From Terebella lapidaria (taxonomy: Eukaryota; Annelida; Polychaeta; Terebellida; Terebellidae), in assembly GCA_949152475.1 (NCBI GenBank), contig OX424566.1, forward strand, positions 11,183,177 to 11,247,176: 64,000 nucleotides of DNA, written 5' to 3'. Each line of letters starts with the position of its first letter. The stretch's first letter is position 1. Under the pieces are notes generated by a model. It searched no databases. It was not told where the DNA came from and worked only from the letters and a program-made list of their open reading frames with translations. This document shows positions 21,901 to 33,149 of this stretch, piece after piece. Both the position numbers and the translations under genes were made by a program.

Positions 21901-22992
21901 ATCTTTTGCTCAAAAACAATAGCCCTTTACGCGCAAACAAAAGGTATTCTTTATTCGAAAAGAAGAGGTGTGCTCTATGTGGAAACAATGATTTGTTTCA
22001 ATGAGGGGTTATCAGAAATATCAGCAATCACCAGCTGGCAGCACTGCTTTATCAGTCTTATGACGTCATTCTACTGTTTTTGCTGGCGTTATCAATATAA
22101 ACGTAATTTTCCCGCCAAAATGTACGTCATTAATGATTACAGACGATATCCGTTTATGATTTTGGCGCCAAAAAGGACTGATAGTACACTGCTGCCCTCT
22201 GTTGAATGATGTTTGATAACCCCCTATTGAAACGAATATTTGTTTACACGGAAACAGTGGACCTATTGGGAATAGAATACATGCCGAAAAGAACCCACTA
22301 AAAAAAAATAACCTGTTTCACAATAAATTATGCCCTTTTGTTAAATATGAATAACTGCATCATAATATAAGCAACTGTAATCCCCTTCCAAAGTTCAAAG
22401 CTTCACTCCCTAACAATTGTTTGTTGCAAACGGCACAAATCAACCTTATAGTTGCAATAGATTTTTCAAACTAGTGGATATGTCACTTGCAGATTACCGT
22501 GACAGATTGCAGGCAACCTGCCCGTTCTGCCAACAGAAATTTCGAGACAAGTTTGGTTTACGTCAGCACATCCGGATGATCCACGAGAATAAGTATAGAT
22601 ATCACTGCCCTACCTGCGGTCATGGTGTTAAGAACCTGACAAAACTAAAGGCCCACCAGTGCAACAGAATCCGGAGAAAACCAAGTTTTGTACACGTGCC
22701 GGAGAGTGTGGACATTCACAAAGTCAAGGAGGAATCCAGCATCGCCGTCGCCGAGATCGAAAATGTCTACGCGGGGGATGTGGTCGAGTCTGGGCTGGAT
22801 GAGTCTAAGGTGGTGGAGCAGGGAGACGGGCAAGGGGAGGGGGTGGAAATACAAGGGGACGAAGTGATGATGATGCAGGCCCCTGGGGATGATAATCTTT
22901 ATCTCATAATGAACTCCGACCAGTCTAAAGTTGTGATCGATGAGACGGAGTACCTCGACGTCAAGCCTGTGGTCGCAGTACAGTACATCTAG
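18957..22992 (+). CDS. ZF-B, C2H2 zinc-finger protein, four coding exons, 837 aa
   Basis: Coding exons 18957-19149, 19400-19468, 19777-21528 and 22493-22992, all joined in phase 1, total 2514 bases. The start (AAAATGG context) gives MAEVLSVESVPW. An ATG further up at 18873 is in frame but lies before a likely acceptor. Residues about 40-105 hold the family module: LPYSVVDVLRELP, VSLIGYHMDSEYFRLIV and VILCHVRE. Exon 3 carries nine fingers, starting YRCRQCSLES and ending HVCPICQRKF. The sixth is C2HC (CPFCGKDI...HTERFC). Exon 4 adds CPFCQQKF and CPTCGHGV...HQC, then an acidic tail with DNLYLIMNSD. Expected to be a nuclear DNA-binding regulator. Intron 1 holds a local duplication near 19210-19350 and intron 3 a MITE. 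Reading past the exon 3 donor gives only 19 or so extra residues. Confidence 0.9.
21570..21621. repeat. Short near-perfect hairpin just after ZF-B exon 3
   Basis: The arm AGTACTAGCAGAAACCCATA plus AGAG pairs with CTCTTATGGGTTTCTGGTAC plus TAGTA across a 3-base loop (TCT). The stem is about 24 bp with one mismatch or bulge. It lies 41 bases into intron 3, over the stop codon used if the donor is read through. Confidence 0.8.
22010..22235. mobile_element. MITE in ZF-B intron 3 (family S, copy 1)
   Basis: The ends AGGGGTTATCA and TGATAACCCCCT are inverted. Inside are TCACCAGCTGGCAGCACTG, TTATGACGTCAT and TTTGGCGCCAAAA. The same words in reverse order occur at 38478-38720 in the GPR107-like gene, so this is a dispersed family. 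Confidence 0.65.
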
Positions 22993-23100
22993 TAAAACTC
23001 ATCCGTTCTCTCAGGGTCACGGTCTGTTCAAGGATCTATTTGTTTCTGTATTTTCCGAGATTTTCTGGCAAGTGTGAGGTACACAACACAACATACCAGA

Positions 23101-23503
23101 TAAGGCCGTGTTGTGTAAAGACTTTGTTTAGCGTCCACCACATTTCGAAAAGGTATCAGGCAGCACGGAATATTAACACATGCATAAATTTTAACATGAA
23201 GGTATATACAACACACAACTCCTGAATTCTTGTGTACATTTCAAATGGAAACATGTTCTACGGATGCCAGAACAAAGGAGAACATTCCTGATCAATATAT
23301 TCAAAAGAAAAAATTGTTTTATTGCTCAATAATTATCTGACATTGAGGGCGATAGAATTTCAAAGACGATCTAAAAAATTATCTAAAAATATCGTTTAAA
23401 CACTGTTAAATGATCAAGATAAATCGTGTGTGTTGATGCCAAATTTCTTCAAAAAGCTACCCGCACGCAGACGCTAAACAAAGTCCTAACACAACATGGC
23501 CTA
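23101..23503. mobile_element. MITE family T, copy 1 (about 403 bp)
   Basis: The left end TAAGGCCGTGTTGTG and TTTGTTTAGCGTC are inverted at the right (GACGCTAAACAAAG, ACAACATGGCCTA). The interior (GGTATCAG(G/A)CAGCAC, TTTCAAATGGAAACATGT, CAATATATTCAAAAGAAAA) matches copy 2 at 26185-26578. It lies just downstream of the ZF-B stop codon and may carry or disrupt its 3' UTR. Confidence 0.8.
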
Positions 23504-23574
23504 AACCATTGTGATAGAGCCATTTAACTGTAGTTGACAAATTTATGAATGAATGTTTGGGGACATATAACATA

Positions 23575-23750
23575 CTGTAAAACGAGTAATTTTGGTGGAC
23601 GATTTATTTGGTGGATTTAACGCTAGGGGAAAAACCGCCAAATTAAATCACCCGCCAAATTAACTAGATATATTATGTTAAGAAATATATGTGGTTTTGA
23701 AACCGCCAAATTCAATGGCCACCAAATCGTGCAAATTAGTCTTTTTACAG
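23575..23750. mobile_element. Small MITE with CTGTAAAA ends, TA-flanked
   Basis: The left end CTGTAAAACGAGTAATTTTG and the reverse complement of the right end CTGTAAAAAGACTAATTTG are closely alike, each flanked by TA. The interior holds repeated ACCGCCAAATT words in both directions. Non-coding, mariner-like by its target site. Confidence 0.7.
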
Positions 23751-23775
23751 TATTAATGTACCAGTGTTGGCTTAA

Positions 23776-24851
23776 AGGGTATATATCACGAAAATATGAC
23801 ATCAGCTTATTTGATGCCACTCGTGGAGCTGAATAGAACAGTCTTTACAGAATGTTGATATCTCGATTTGTTAAAAAGTTATAGCTATTTTTATACTGAA
23901 AATCCGGCAAATTTCTCCAGATAGTCTTGAAAAATCTGTCAGCTAATTAGTATGCAAATGAGATGTGCGACGTCATTGACAGCTTGCTTTTTAATTAGGC
24001 GATTTAACATGTCACAATTAAGCATTTAAGCTCATATTTGGTCACCGAAACTCATCAGATATATTGTTCAGTAGGAATAGTCAGTGAGTGCATATCAATT
24101 TTGGTTGCCATGGCAACCAATGGGCTGATTTGGCCCTTAGCAACCAGGTTGCTAAGGCTGGTATTCAAGTTAAAACACAATATGAAAGTATCAAACCAAT
24201 TTAGATAACAGGGTAGTGACTATATTTTGTGGAATTGATCAATAAAATGTTCAAAATCACACCTTAGCAACCGATACAGGCCTGAGAAATCACTGACGTT
24301 TAGAGCCATTGGAAGGTAATGGATGCTATTACTGCTGGTTTCTCAAGCCTGTATTGGTTGCTAAGGGTTGTGTTCAGACATTATGATGATATATTCCTCA
24401 ATATATTGTCATTACACTGTTGTCTGAAATGGTTTCATATATGTATATCTTGTTTTTAATTAGATATTGACCTTAGCAACCTGGTTGCTAAGGGCCCAGC
24501 CAGACCATTGGTTGCCATGGCAACCACGAATTTCTTGAAATCACTGACTATTCGAACTAAAAATCATAAAAAATGTGCTTTGGTGAACAAATATGGATAC
24601 AAATGGTCTCATTATTCCATTTAAAAATGCCTAATTAAAAAGCAGTCTGTCAATGACGTCATACATCTCATTTGCATATTAATTAGCTGTCAGACTCTGT
24701 TGTCAGATTCTGTAAAAATGCATGTGTTTAAAGTGTCATAACTTTGGAAGGAATCATGATATCAATATGCTGTGAAGACCATTTTGTTCAGTTCAAATAG
24801 TGCTTTCACATACAAAAGAAAAACCAATATCCAATGTTCGTGATATATACC
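23776..24851. mobile_element. Near-complete palindrome of 1.08 kb flanked by TTAA
   Basis: The ends (A)GGGTATATATCACGAA and the reverse complement GGTATATATCACGAA are each bordered by TTAA (23772-23775 and 24852-24855). Matching arms run inward: CTAATTAGTATGCAAATGAG against CTCATTTGCATATTAATTAG, GTTGCCATGGCAACCA on both sides, CTTAGCAACC(A/T)GGTTGCTAAGG on both sides. The centre is near 24310. Arms are diverged, so it is old. TTAA suggests piggyBac- or Kolobok-type transposition. Non-coding. Confidence 0.8.
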
Positions 24852-24970
24852 TTAAGTATCTAAGAGGGTATTAAATGAAAAATTTTCGTGTTGCATTGTG
24901 CACATGGATCGCTGAAGAATTTTCACATTACGGTAGATCTACCTACCGGTAGTGTTCTATGGCTGGGCTA

Positions 24971-25560
24971 AACTCAAGTTCATCCATCAGTAAAACATGC
25001 TTTTTGGCTGTAGTTTTGTTATAAACAATCGTATCAACTTGAAATTTTGTGTGTATTAATTGGGCATCATGCCGTGATTTTTTTCACCAAATTTCAGAAT
25101 TCTATCTCAAAAATTCTATCTCAAAAATTGAGAAAGTTGGCAATCTAACCCAATGTTAAATTTCGGTCCCAACATGGAATTTCAAAGTATGCACAAAAAA
25201 CAACAATTTTTATTCGATGTACAATGTATGAGTTATATATTGCCTCAGAATACGAATATTTACTCAATATAAACCGACTATGCCTTCCGACTCCAAATCA
25301 ACACAATAGGTTCATTCTGTATGGGCATAAACACGATAAAAGCCTTGAATTTGTTGAAATTTACTTCATCACATTTCCGACTGAAATTTAACATTGGGTT
25401 TGATTGCCAACTTTTTCAATTTTTGAGATGGAATTCTGAAATTTTGTGAAAAATTACGGCATGATACTCAATTGAGAAACACAAAATTTCAAGTTGATCC
25501 GATCATCCAAAACAAAACTACGGCCAAAAAGCGTGTTTCACTGATGGATGAACTTCACTT
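24971..25560. mobile_element. Palindromic MITE (590 bp), TA-flanked
   Basis: The left arm AAGTTCATCCATCAGT...GCTTTTTGGC and the right arm GCCAAAAAGC...ACTGATGGATGAACTT are inverted, with TA at both outer borders (24969-24970, 25561-25562). Inner arms (AAAGTTGGCAATCTAACCC and GATTGCCAACTTTTTC) match the 16338-16840 element. The centre is near 25265. Confidence 0.8.
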
Positions 25561-26184
25561 TACTGAATGTGTTTTTGCAAAGTATATCCCTTGCATGTAC
25601 ATATATTGCATCTCTGAGTCTGTACACCTGTATAGATAAAATGAATAAATATGTTACAATCACTGTATGCGTCGGCGTGATTTTGATAGTGTCTACTACC
25701 AGGGGTTGCCAATTCTCTGAGATTTCACAGGCAGGTGAAATTCCATGTTTTGCCGGACCGAATTTATAAGTTTTCACCAGGAAAAGAAATATCGGACATT
25801 GATTTTGGTAATTTCCATCGTTATATCAATTTTCAAAATACTTTACCGGACAGGATAGCAGGTTCAATCAGAAATCGACGGACCGGTGACATGGCAACCC
25901 GTCTACTACTCTGAACTCCCGAATGCCATTGGTGCAAAATTTGAAACTTACATTCATTTAGTTTGTACCTGGTAGGCTTAGAAGAGTCTTTGCTATTTGT
26001 GCAAATGTATTTATGTGTTGAAATGTAATTTGAGGGCATATGACACTGTTTCCATGTGTTACCATGATAAAATTCTTATTTTGAATTTGTTGGAATTGTA
26101 GGGAAATAAATTTACATGATTATCAAGACTGTTTTTTTCTTTTGGTCAGTAATAGAAAACGAGACAATATGTGCATGAGAAGGT

Positions 26185-26578
26185 TAGGCCGTGTTGTGTT
26201 AAGATTTTGTTTAGCGTCCGCCAGATTACGAACAGGTATCAGACAGCACAAAATATTAACACGCACACAAATTTTAACACAAACCAATATACATCACACA
26301 ACTCATTAATTATTGTGTATACCGGTATTTCAAATGGAAACATGTACTATGCACACCAAAACGAAGGAAAAAAAAAAGGACAATATATTCAAAAGAAAAT
26401 ATCATTTCCTTGCACATTAATTATCTGACTTTGAAGGCGCGAGAATTTTTAAGAACTGTCAAAAAGTATTGTTTAAATGACCAATATTTTCTCTGTGTGT
26501 TAGATCCATATTACGTGGAAAAGCTACCCGCATATGAACGCTAACAACCCCTTATCATAAGTTCACAACACGGCCTTA
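26185..26578. mobile_element. MITE family T, copy 2 (about 394 bp)
   Basis: TAGGCCGTGTTGTGTT at the left and CACAACACGGCCTTA at the right form the inverted ends. The interior aligns with 23101-23503 over its full length. No coding capacity. Confidence 0.8.
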
Positions 26579-26739
26579 TATTCGAGAACATATATATGGG
26601 AATCACTTTGATCTTGTAAGTTTTGAAAGAAAAATGTTGGCAACGAGAAACAAAGTATGAAAATTCCAGTCTACAGAAAAAATCCTCTCGAAAGAAATAT
26701 AAAGAAAACTTACATTTGCTGCAATGTCACTAACATTTT

Positions 26740-27615
26740 TAGCTTACCATGCTTACCGGCCCTTTGGGCCGATAAGCTATTGTCGTGGTTTTTCGTCCGT
26801 CGTCCGTCCGGGTCTGTAACTTTTTTTTGACATTATGAATTTCCCCATAAATTTGTCAGAACATATCTTGGGCCAGTATCTAAAGACAATTTTTCAATTT
26901 TTTTGATTGAATCCTTCAATCGTTTTTGCCTATTTGGCGGCCATTTTTGACAAAAATTTGCCAATTTTGGACTTTGGTGGCCATTTCCAGTTTTGAGATT
27001 TTTGTTTTAAAACATTCCACTCATGTACCTCTATGATATGTATAAGTTTCGTTGCCCTTGACTCGCCGGTCTGCGTGTGGCGGCCATTTTGATTTTTTGA
27101 TGGGTCGGTGAAAAAAAAATTTTTGGCCTCAAATCAAGTCACTATTCGTTTTGAGCCATTACCAGCAAAAAAAATTTGAAAATTTTTTGGGACTTAGGAA
27201 ATGTCACCCAATTTTTCCTCCATAATGGGAGCTAGGCAGAGTAAACTCCTAGAAGACTTCAAAAGTATTGGCACATTCAAATGGGAAATCATATATTGTG
27301 GTTTGAGTGATGACCTTGAATTTGACCTTCAATGACCTTGGAAAGTCAAAAACGATGAATTCTGTCTTTGGTGGCCATTTTGTCTGAATCTATTCAGGCA
27401 GTTTTTCTCAAAATCATGTATAAGATTCTCTTCATGTACCTTTGTGATGTGTAATTTGATTTCATATTATAGTCCATACAGAAAATGTGTTTCCAGCAAC
27501 AATTACGAACATGTTTTGACAATAGAGTTTAAGATCAGTGTAACAATTTATATGTTGGAAAATCAATACTCTGCATTTCTCATGATTGCCGGTAAGCTAC
27601 AGCACCCTTGGTGCT
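26740..27615 (-). mobile_element. P-family hairpin-ended element (P2), reverse orientation
   Basis: On the plus strand the element starts with GCTTACCGGCCC-TTT-GGGCCGATAAGC (26753-26781) and a GTCCGTCGTCCGTCC tract. It ends with GCCGGTAAGCTA and the hairpin AGCACC-CTT-GGTGCT (27601-27615). It holds one module instead of the two in P1. TAGCTTACC appears once more just outside the long hairpin (26740), perhaps a partial duplication of the end. Confidence 0.85.
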
Positions 27616-28050
27616 ATGTTTATCAGTTGTGTTACTTTCAGTGTTGGAATGGAAAATTGAGAAGCTTTGTCTACAAACAGCCATGTGCCGGTACATTTTC
27701 TATGTACTCTTTCATTTGTTGAGTGATTTAATGTTTTATAAAGCTATGAAAAAACAGATCCAACACAATTTTCAATAACTTCTTGCACACAAGTAATGAA
27801 CATTACTGAATTTGCTTAAATACTAATATATACTGCAGAATTTACAGTAAATATATAGAGAATTCTTGAACATGTTGAGTGTAAACATGACAGCACAGAA
27901 GCCCTCTCAATGCATACAAGTATCTTGTTTTCATATTTCTGAAGAATACAGTGCATATAAACACATGTACATGTATAAATAAGTTGGAAATAGTTCTACC
28001 AACACAGTAAATTCTTACAGATTTAATATATTACAATACTAAAGTACAAG
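27616..28050. other. Region downstream of ZF-C, no gene seen
   Basis: AT-rich sequence between the P2 element and the ZF-C polyadenylation signal. No exon or repeat is supported. Confidence 0.5.
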
Positions 28051-28051
28051 T

Positions 28052-28057
28052 TTTATT
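28052..28057 (-). terminator. Polyadenylation signal of ZF-C
   Basis: AATAAA on the minus strand about 67 bases beyond the ZF-C stop codon. Confidence 0.55.
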
Positions 28058-28123
28058 AATACAGTCGTGAGAAGTTGTGCCACAATTACGCATATTTTTG
28101 TCATTCAGATCCTTCATCTATCA

Positions 28124-31100
28124 CTATTGAGGATAGTACTGACATATATATTCCACAGCTGCAGAGCTTTCACTCGAGCCTGCCCCAGTTTCTTCATTAT
28201 CACCAGCAGCACGATCATTAACCTTGAGGTATAAATTACCACCAACACTTTCCAAGCTTATGACAGCGTCTGAACCAGAAGGCACAACGAGCGTCTCCAC
28301 TTCTTCTTTGATGACCACTGAAGTCAGTTCGCCAAGTTCCGACCGATCCTCGACAAGTGTATTGTCTTGCAAGGTCGCCTGACCCTCGGTGGAATTCCCA
28401 GGTGTTCGCTTGCGTCTACGGGTGTGCCCGCAGCGATGCTGGAGAAAGGTCTGGCGTTTGTTCATGCCATGACCGCAGTCCTTACAGTGGTACGTGTAGC
28501 GGCCCTGGTGGATGGCCTTCTTGTGTTTGGTGAGCCCTTGTTTCCCACGAACCCTCGCGCCACACAGGTCACAGGTAAGGTAGACACTGGCATCGTTCTC
28601 TGAAAGAAAGTGAATTTATGACATACCTTCTGCTGTAAGTCATGTGCCGTCACGGTGTGATTCTGGTGAATAATAAACATACCCCCAGTGTACACCTTTT
28701 TGAGTAATACTCCATTCAGAACTCAAATTACTTAGATAACACAATAGGTGTATGTTTGTTGGTCACCAGAATCATACCGTGATGGCACAAGACTTACAGG
28801 TCCTACAACAAACACATGTTTAACATATAGGTTAATATATGGCGATGGAATACTGACCAGGAATCCATGGCCAGAATCTGCACGATTGTTAAATTACGGA
28901 TTCTAATCTCAGTAGACAGTGAGGCCGATATATTGCTGAACAAATGATCAATACATCGAACAATATTAGACAAACCTGGATGAACCAGCTTCATGTGACG
29001 ATCATAAGAACTCTTCACTTCAAACTTCTTGTCACATATTGGGCAGATTCGGTACGTCAGCGGCTTCTTGTACTGTATGCCATGCTTGTAACGGACGTGA
29101 TGCTGCATGCCACTCAGCGTTTCAAAGGTTCTACTGCAAATGTCACAGACAAACAAGTCCGAATGTACATTAGCCTTGTGTTGTTTCCACTCTGAAAGCT
29201 CGTTACATTTGAAGTCACAACGGGTACAACTATACTCCCGCGGTTTCTTCTTCTCAGGCGCTAGATCGCAAGCGTCACTGATATGTCGGCTCATGGATCG
29301 AACTTTGACCCGTTTAGCACAGTATGGACACACTGAACGTTCCGATGTGTCCGGCTGATAGACGCGTTTCTCGATGGGTCCTTTCCAGTTGTCATACTGG
29401 GCTTTGCGGACAGATTTCATCGCGAGCTGGTACATGTCCATGTAGTCAGTTTCACTGCGATGCACAAGTTTCAAGTGAGTCATCACTCGATAGCCTGCAT
29501 ATTCCTTGTTACAATAGGGACAGTTAACTCGATAGCCAGGGTCCTTGGAGGAAGCATTGCTTAACCGATGTTCGTTGATTGCGATGATCTGCTCGTCCCG
29601 TTTGGGATGTGTCGCATGATGTTTGTTCGTGTGTCGGATCAGATCAGTGAGCCTGGTATATCTCGCCCAGCACATGCGACAGTGTCCAGGGTTTTTCGCT
29701 GATTTCTGTACATCTTCGTCAAATTTTTCCGAATATTGCGTGAAATCCATCTGATGTCTGGCTTTGATGTGTTTCAGAAAGCCGGCATGTCTCAGAAACT
29801 TGGAGTCGCAGATCTTGCATGTGAATGCAGTGGCTAACGTGGAATGTTCCTGAGTAGGATCTGTAGTAGAATCAGTTTTAGATTTGGAATACTGCTTGTG
29901 TGATAGTCCATGTTTGACTCGCAGATGCTTTTCGAGGCCATATTTTGAACGAGCGGTGAAAGCTTCACAAACATTACACTCCAGGTCAATCTTTATCATC
30001 ACTTTGTTTTGAGCAGAATCAGAATTAGTCTCGACATTCAAATCATGTGCATTCTTGGAATCACCTGCAATCTTAGAATCACCCGCATTCTCTCCCTCTT
30101 GATCTACTTTTGATGTCTGCTGTTTAGCTGATGCCTTTTTTCTTTTATTGGATCCACTTGTTACAAAGCCATCAAATTTCACACGTTTCTGAAGGCGTTT
30201 GGAGCCCAGAGCGACAGGTGAACTAGTCTTCTCTGCATCCACTGAGGACGACTCTGGCGATTTTCTCCGCTCATTCTGCATCTTTTTCTCCACTGGAGCG
30301 GGTGATCGCTTCTGTGCGGACTCACTCTTCTCACAACACGGTTCATCCTTTCCTTCATTGACTACAGGGTGTTCACTGGATGCTTCTACTTTTATTTGAA
30401 TGTCATCGCTGACTACTTGGTCAGGTTTACTAGTCACACTGTCAACCACTGAGGGGCCTATACACGTAGTATCAGACTGGAACACACGGTCAGATGATGA
30501 GGCTGGATCTTTATCATCTGAACACACATCTCTGACATGGCACATTATTACATGTGATGCCTCAAAAGACTGGAAACCTGCAAACATGATGAAAAACTTG
30601 ATATCAACGGAATATTAACTTGTAATGCTGAACATGTGTAAGTAGAGCATGGTAGAGAGAACTCTTTTTATACTATTTGATTTTCAGTTTTGTATGGATG
30701 GTTTTATGTAATCTTTTTTCATGGATGGCCATGGAAACTTTATGATTGATTACCAATACACATATGGTATATAATTTATGAATCCACATTGATACAATGT
30801 ACCTGAAATTATTAGTGTGAAAGTCCCTTCCACATGTTGGCCAAGTATGTCCAACCTGTTATCTGGAATGTACATTGAACATTGTAAACAGTGGTAAAGA
30901 CATGATTTGATGATAATTTCATGATTTGGGAAAATTTGCATGAGATACGGACAAGCAGCACTTCAATTGACATATGATTGCATTTATTATAACTGTAAAC
31001 TGAACAATACCTTCGGGATCTTTTGCTCTGAACTTGGTCAAACAGCCAGGTTCTGCATCACGAAGATTGTCAACGATGCTGAAAGGCAGACTAAACACCA

Positions 31101-31152
31101 CGGTGCTGCCGCTAGTGGCCATGTTCGATAATCCTCCGTCCTCCTCAGACAT
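28124..31152 (-). CDS. ZF-C, C2H2 zinc-finger protein, four coding exons, 759 aa
   Basis: Minus-strand coding exons 31152-31011, 30862-30803, 30577-28976 and 28599-28124, all phase-1 joins, total 2280 bases. The start gives MSEEDGGLSNMATSG. The family module reads LPFSIVDNLRDAEPG, LDILGQHVEGTFTLIISG and VIMCHVRD over exons 1-3. A basic/Ser-rich stretch (about residues 100-250) with KRLQKRVKF and NKRKKASAKQQ could be a nuclear localisation signal. Exon 3 has eight fingers, starting LECNVCEAF and ending RICPICDKKF. The fifth is C2HC (CPYCAKRV...HISDAC). Exon 4 adds LTCDLCGARV...HKKAIH and CKDCGHGM...HRC, then an acidic tail with GNLYLKVND. Finger order and linkers match ZF-A and ZF-B, so all three arose by duplication. 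Expected to be a nuclear DNA-binding protein; targets unknown. Confidence 0.9.
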
Positions 31153-31417
31153 TTGCTCTGGACTTCGTCATCTGATAAACTGAGAGAGACGGAAACAGAT
31201 ATATGGTTCGAGTGTGAAAGTATGTAGGGAAATCCTCACTCAACTATGACCTACAAGCAAGTTTTATTTTTGCATTTGCCGCACCCATACTTAATTTAAT
31301 ACAAACTCTCCAATAATTTTTGCCCGTAACTGACCGTACCAAACGAGAGTTCAGAGTTGTTTGAGTTGAAAGCTGGTAGTTGTCTGATGTAACTAACAAA
31401 AGCAGGTTTCCACATTA

Positions 31418-32038
31418 CTGTGTACAGCGCTGTATTGAGTGTATACATCGCTGTGCCGAGCCAATGGCTCGCGCCTGGCCGGGAATATAGAAAATCTTGA
31501 TCAAAGTATTTGAGGCATAATTATCGTGCAGTGCATTCCAAAAACTGTGCGGTCCGTTCCAGCTAGCGTGCAGCGACATCGCTGCAGTCTTAGTTGGGCG
31601 ATATCTATGAAAAAATATAATGCAAATGCCAATTTATTTCAGCACACATTTATCGAGTTTCCGTTGATATCTCAGATCGCCATATGCCATTGTGCGCATG
31701 CGTAGATCAGCTGAATATTTGCATATTAGGTCGAGGTCACATTAGCTGCCCATGCGCACGAACATACGCAGATAATGTGACCTGACCTAGTATGCAAATA
31801 TTCAGTTGACCTCTGACATGCGTATGCAGAACAGCCTAGAATATGGCGGCAGGTGTCAACAAAAACTTCACTGCACGCTAGCTGGAACAGACCGCACAGT
31901 TTTTGGAATGCACTGCACGATTATAGTGACGATAATTATGCCTCAAATACTTTCATCAAGATTTTCAATTTTCCCGGCCAGGCGCGAGCCATTGGCTCGG
32001 TACAGCGATGTATACACTCAATACAGCGCTGTACACAG
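31418..32038. mobile_element. Palindromic MITE (621 bp) upstream of ZF-C, TA-flanked
   Basis: The left end CTGTGTACAGCGCTGTATTG is the reverse complement of the right end, and the match runs on for about 150 bases (TGGCTCGCGCCTGGCCGGGAA, AAAAACTGTGCGGTC, CAGCTAGCGTGCAG) with few changes. TA lies at both borders. Inner arms also pair (GAATATTTGCATATTAGGTC against GACCTAGTATGCAAATATTC). It ends 266 bases upstream of the ZF-C start codon, so it may overlap the promoter. It contains ATTTGCAT octamers. Confidence 0.85.
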
Positions 32039-32059
32039 TAAGAGCTGTTAGTAACTACT

Positions 32060-33100
32060 TTTTGGGTGATATCTACCCTATTATCGCCCAGTATTGTGTG
32101 AATTGCTCAAGAGCCTGGAGACAATGGTAAATATTTATCGTGAACAGTGACTGGTAAACATCAGCTGAGTAATTATGACAACCCATGCCTGAAATATTCT
32201 GGTGAATTTTGTAAATATTTGGAAATACAACGACAAAACGAAATAAACAATCAAATTCTCACCAAACGAGAACATATCATAAATATCGACCATATATTTT
32301 TTATACACATTGTCGTTCTCACTGGAGCTTGGACGAATTGGAAATATCAGTTTGCCCATTGCAAACTTAGAATATACAAATTTTCTCGAACAAATTATTA
32401 GTTTTGAACAGCGAGCAATATTCACACCAATTCTATTTATTTGATCTAATTGGGACAAATATAGAACAGATGAATAGTGCTAATAAAAATCCGAGGATAT
32501 GAAATTATTCACACAATATGCTGAATAACTGATTGTCAATTGGTTGTTTTCGGTCCGTTAGCCTAACTGACATAGCTATTTCATCAAAATCTGTCCGATA
32601 GTGTTTATTGGATGGGGTGAACAAATGTGCATACAATTCTTGCTTGGCACATCTATTGGTGACCTTCAACTTGACCTCAGGTGACTTCTAGTGCACACAC
32701 TCGAAGTTGTGGATACAGCAAACGATATGGAGATATGAAGTTAAAAACATTGAAGATAGAGCTGGAATGTGTTTTGTAATAATGTAATAAGTATTGTTGT
32801 GCATCTTTTGGAGATTGAAGCTAAAAGTTATGTTTGTCTTTTGAGCATATATAAGAATAATGGCCCAAGCATCATATATGTTTCACCTTAATACTACTAA
32901 CCCACCAAATGAATGACATTTACATGTAATCCGTCTTTCACCATTTTAATTCTTATTGAATAGAGGAAAGTGCAGAAATGGATACTATTTGGTGAATCAT
33001 TTGGTGACCCTGAACTCGACCTGAGATGACCTTGAGTGTTCACACACTAGATGGCTACAGCAAAGGATACTAATTAGCCATTGCAGATAAAGCTTGCATA
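32060..33100. other. Intergenic, decayed repeat only
   Basis: No gene is seen. Two related stretches near 32650-32720 and 33000-33060 share GGTGACC(T/C)T, TGACCT(C/G)AG(G/A)TGA and CACACACT(C/A)GA words and may be relics of a Q-like element. Confidence 0.35.
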
Positions 33101-33149
33101 CACCTTACTACAACAACACTAAGTGTTCCCTGAAACAACGTCTGTGACT

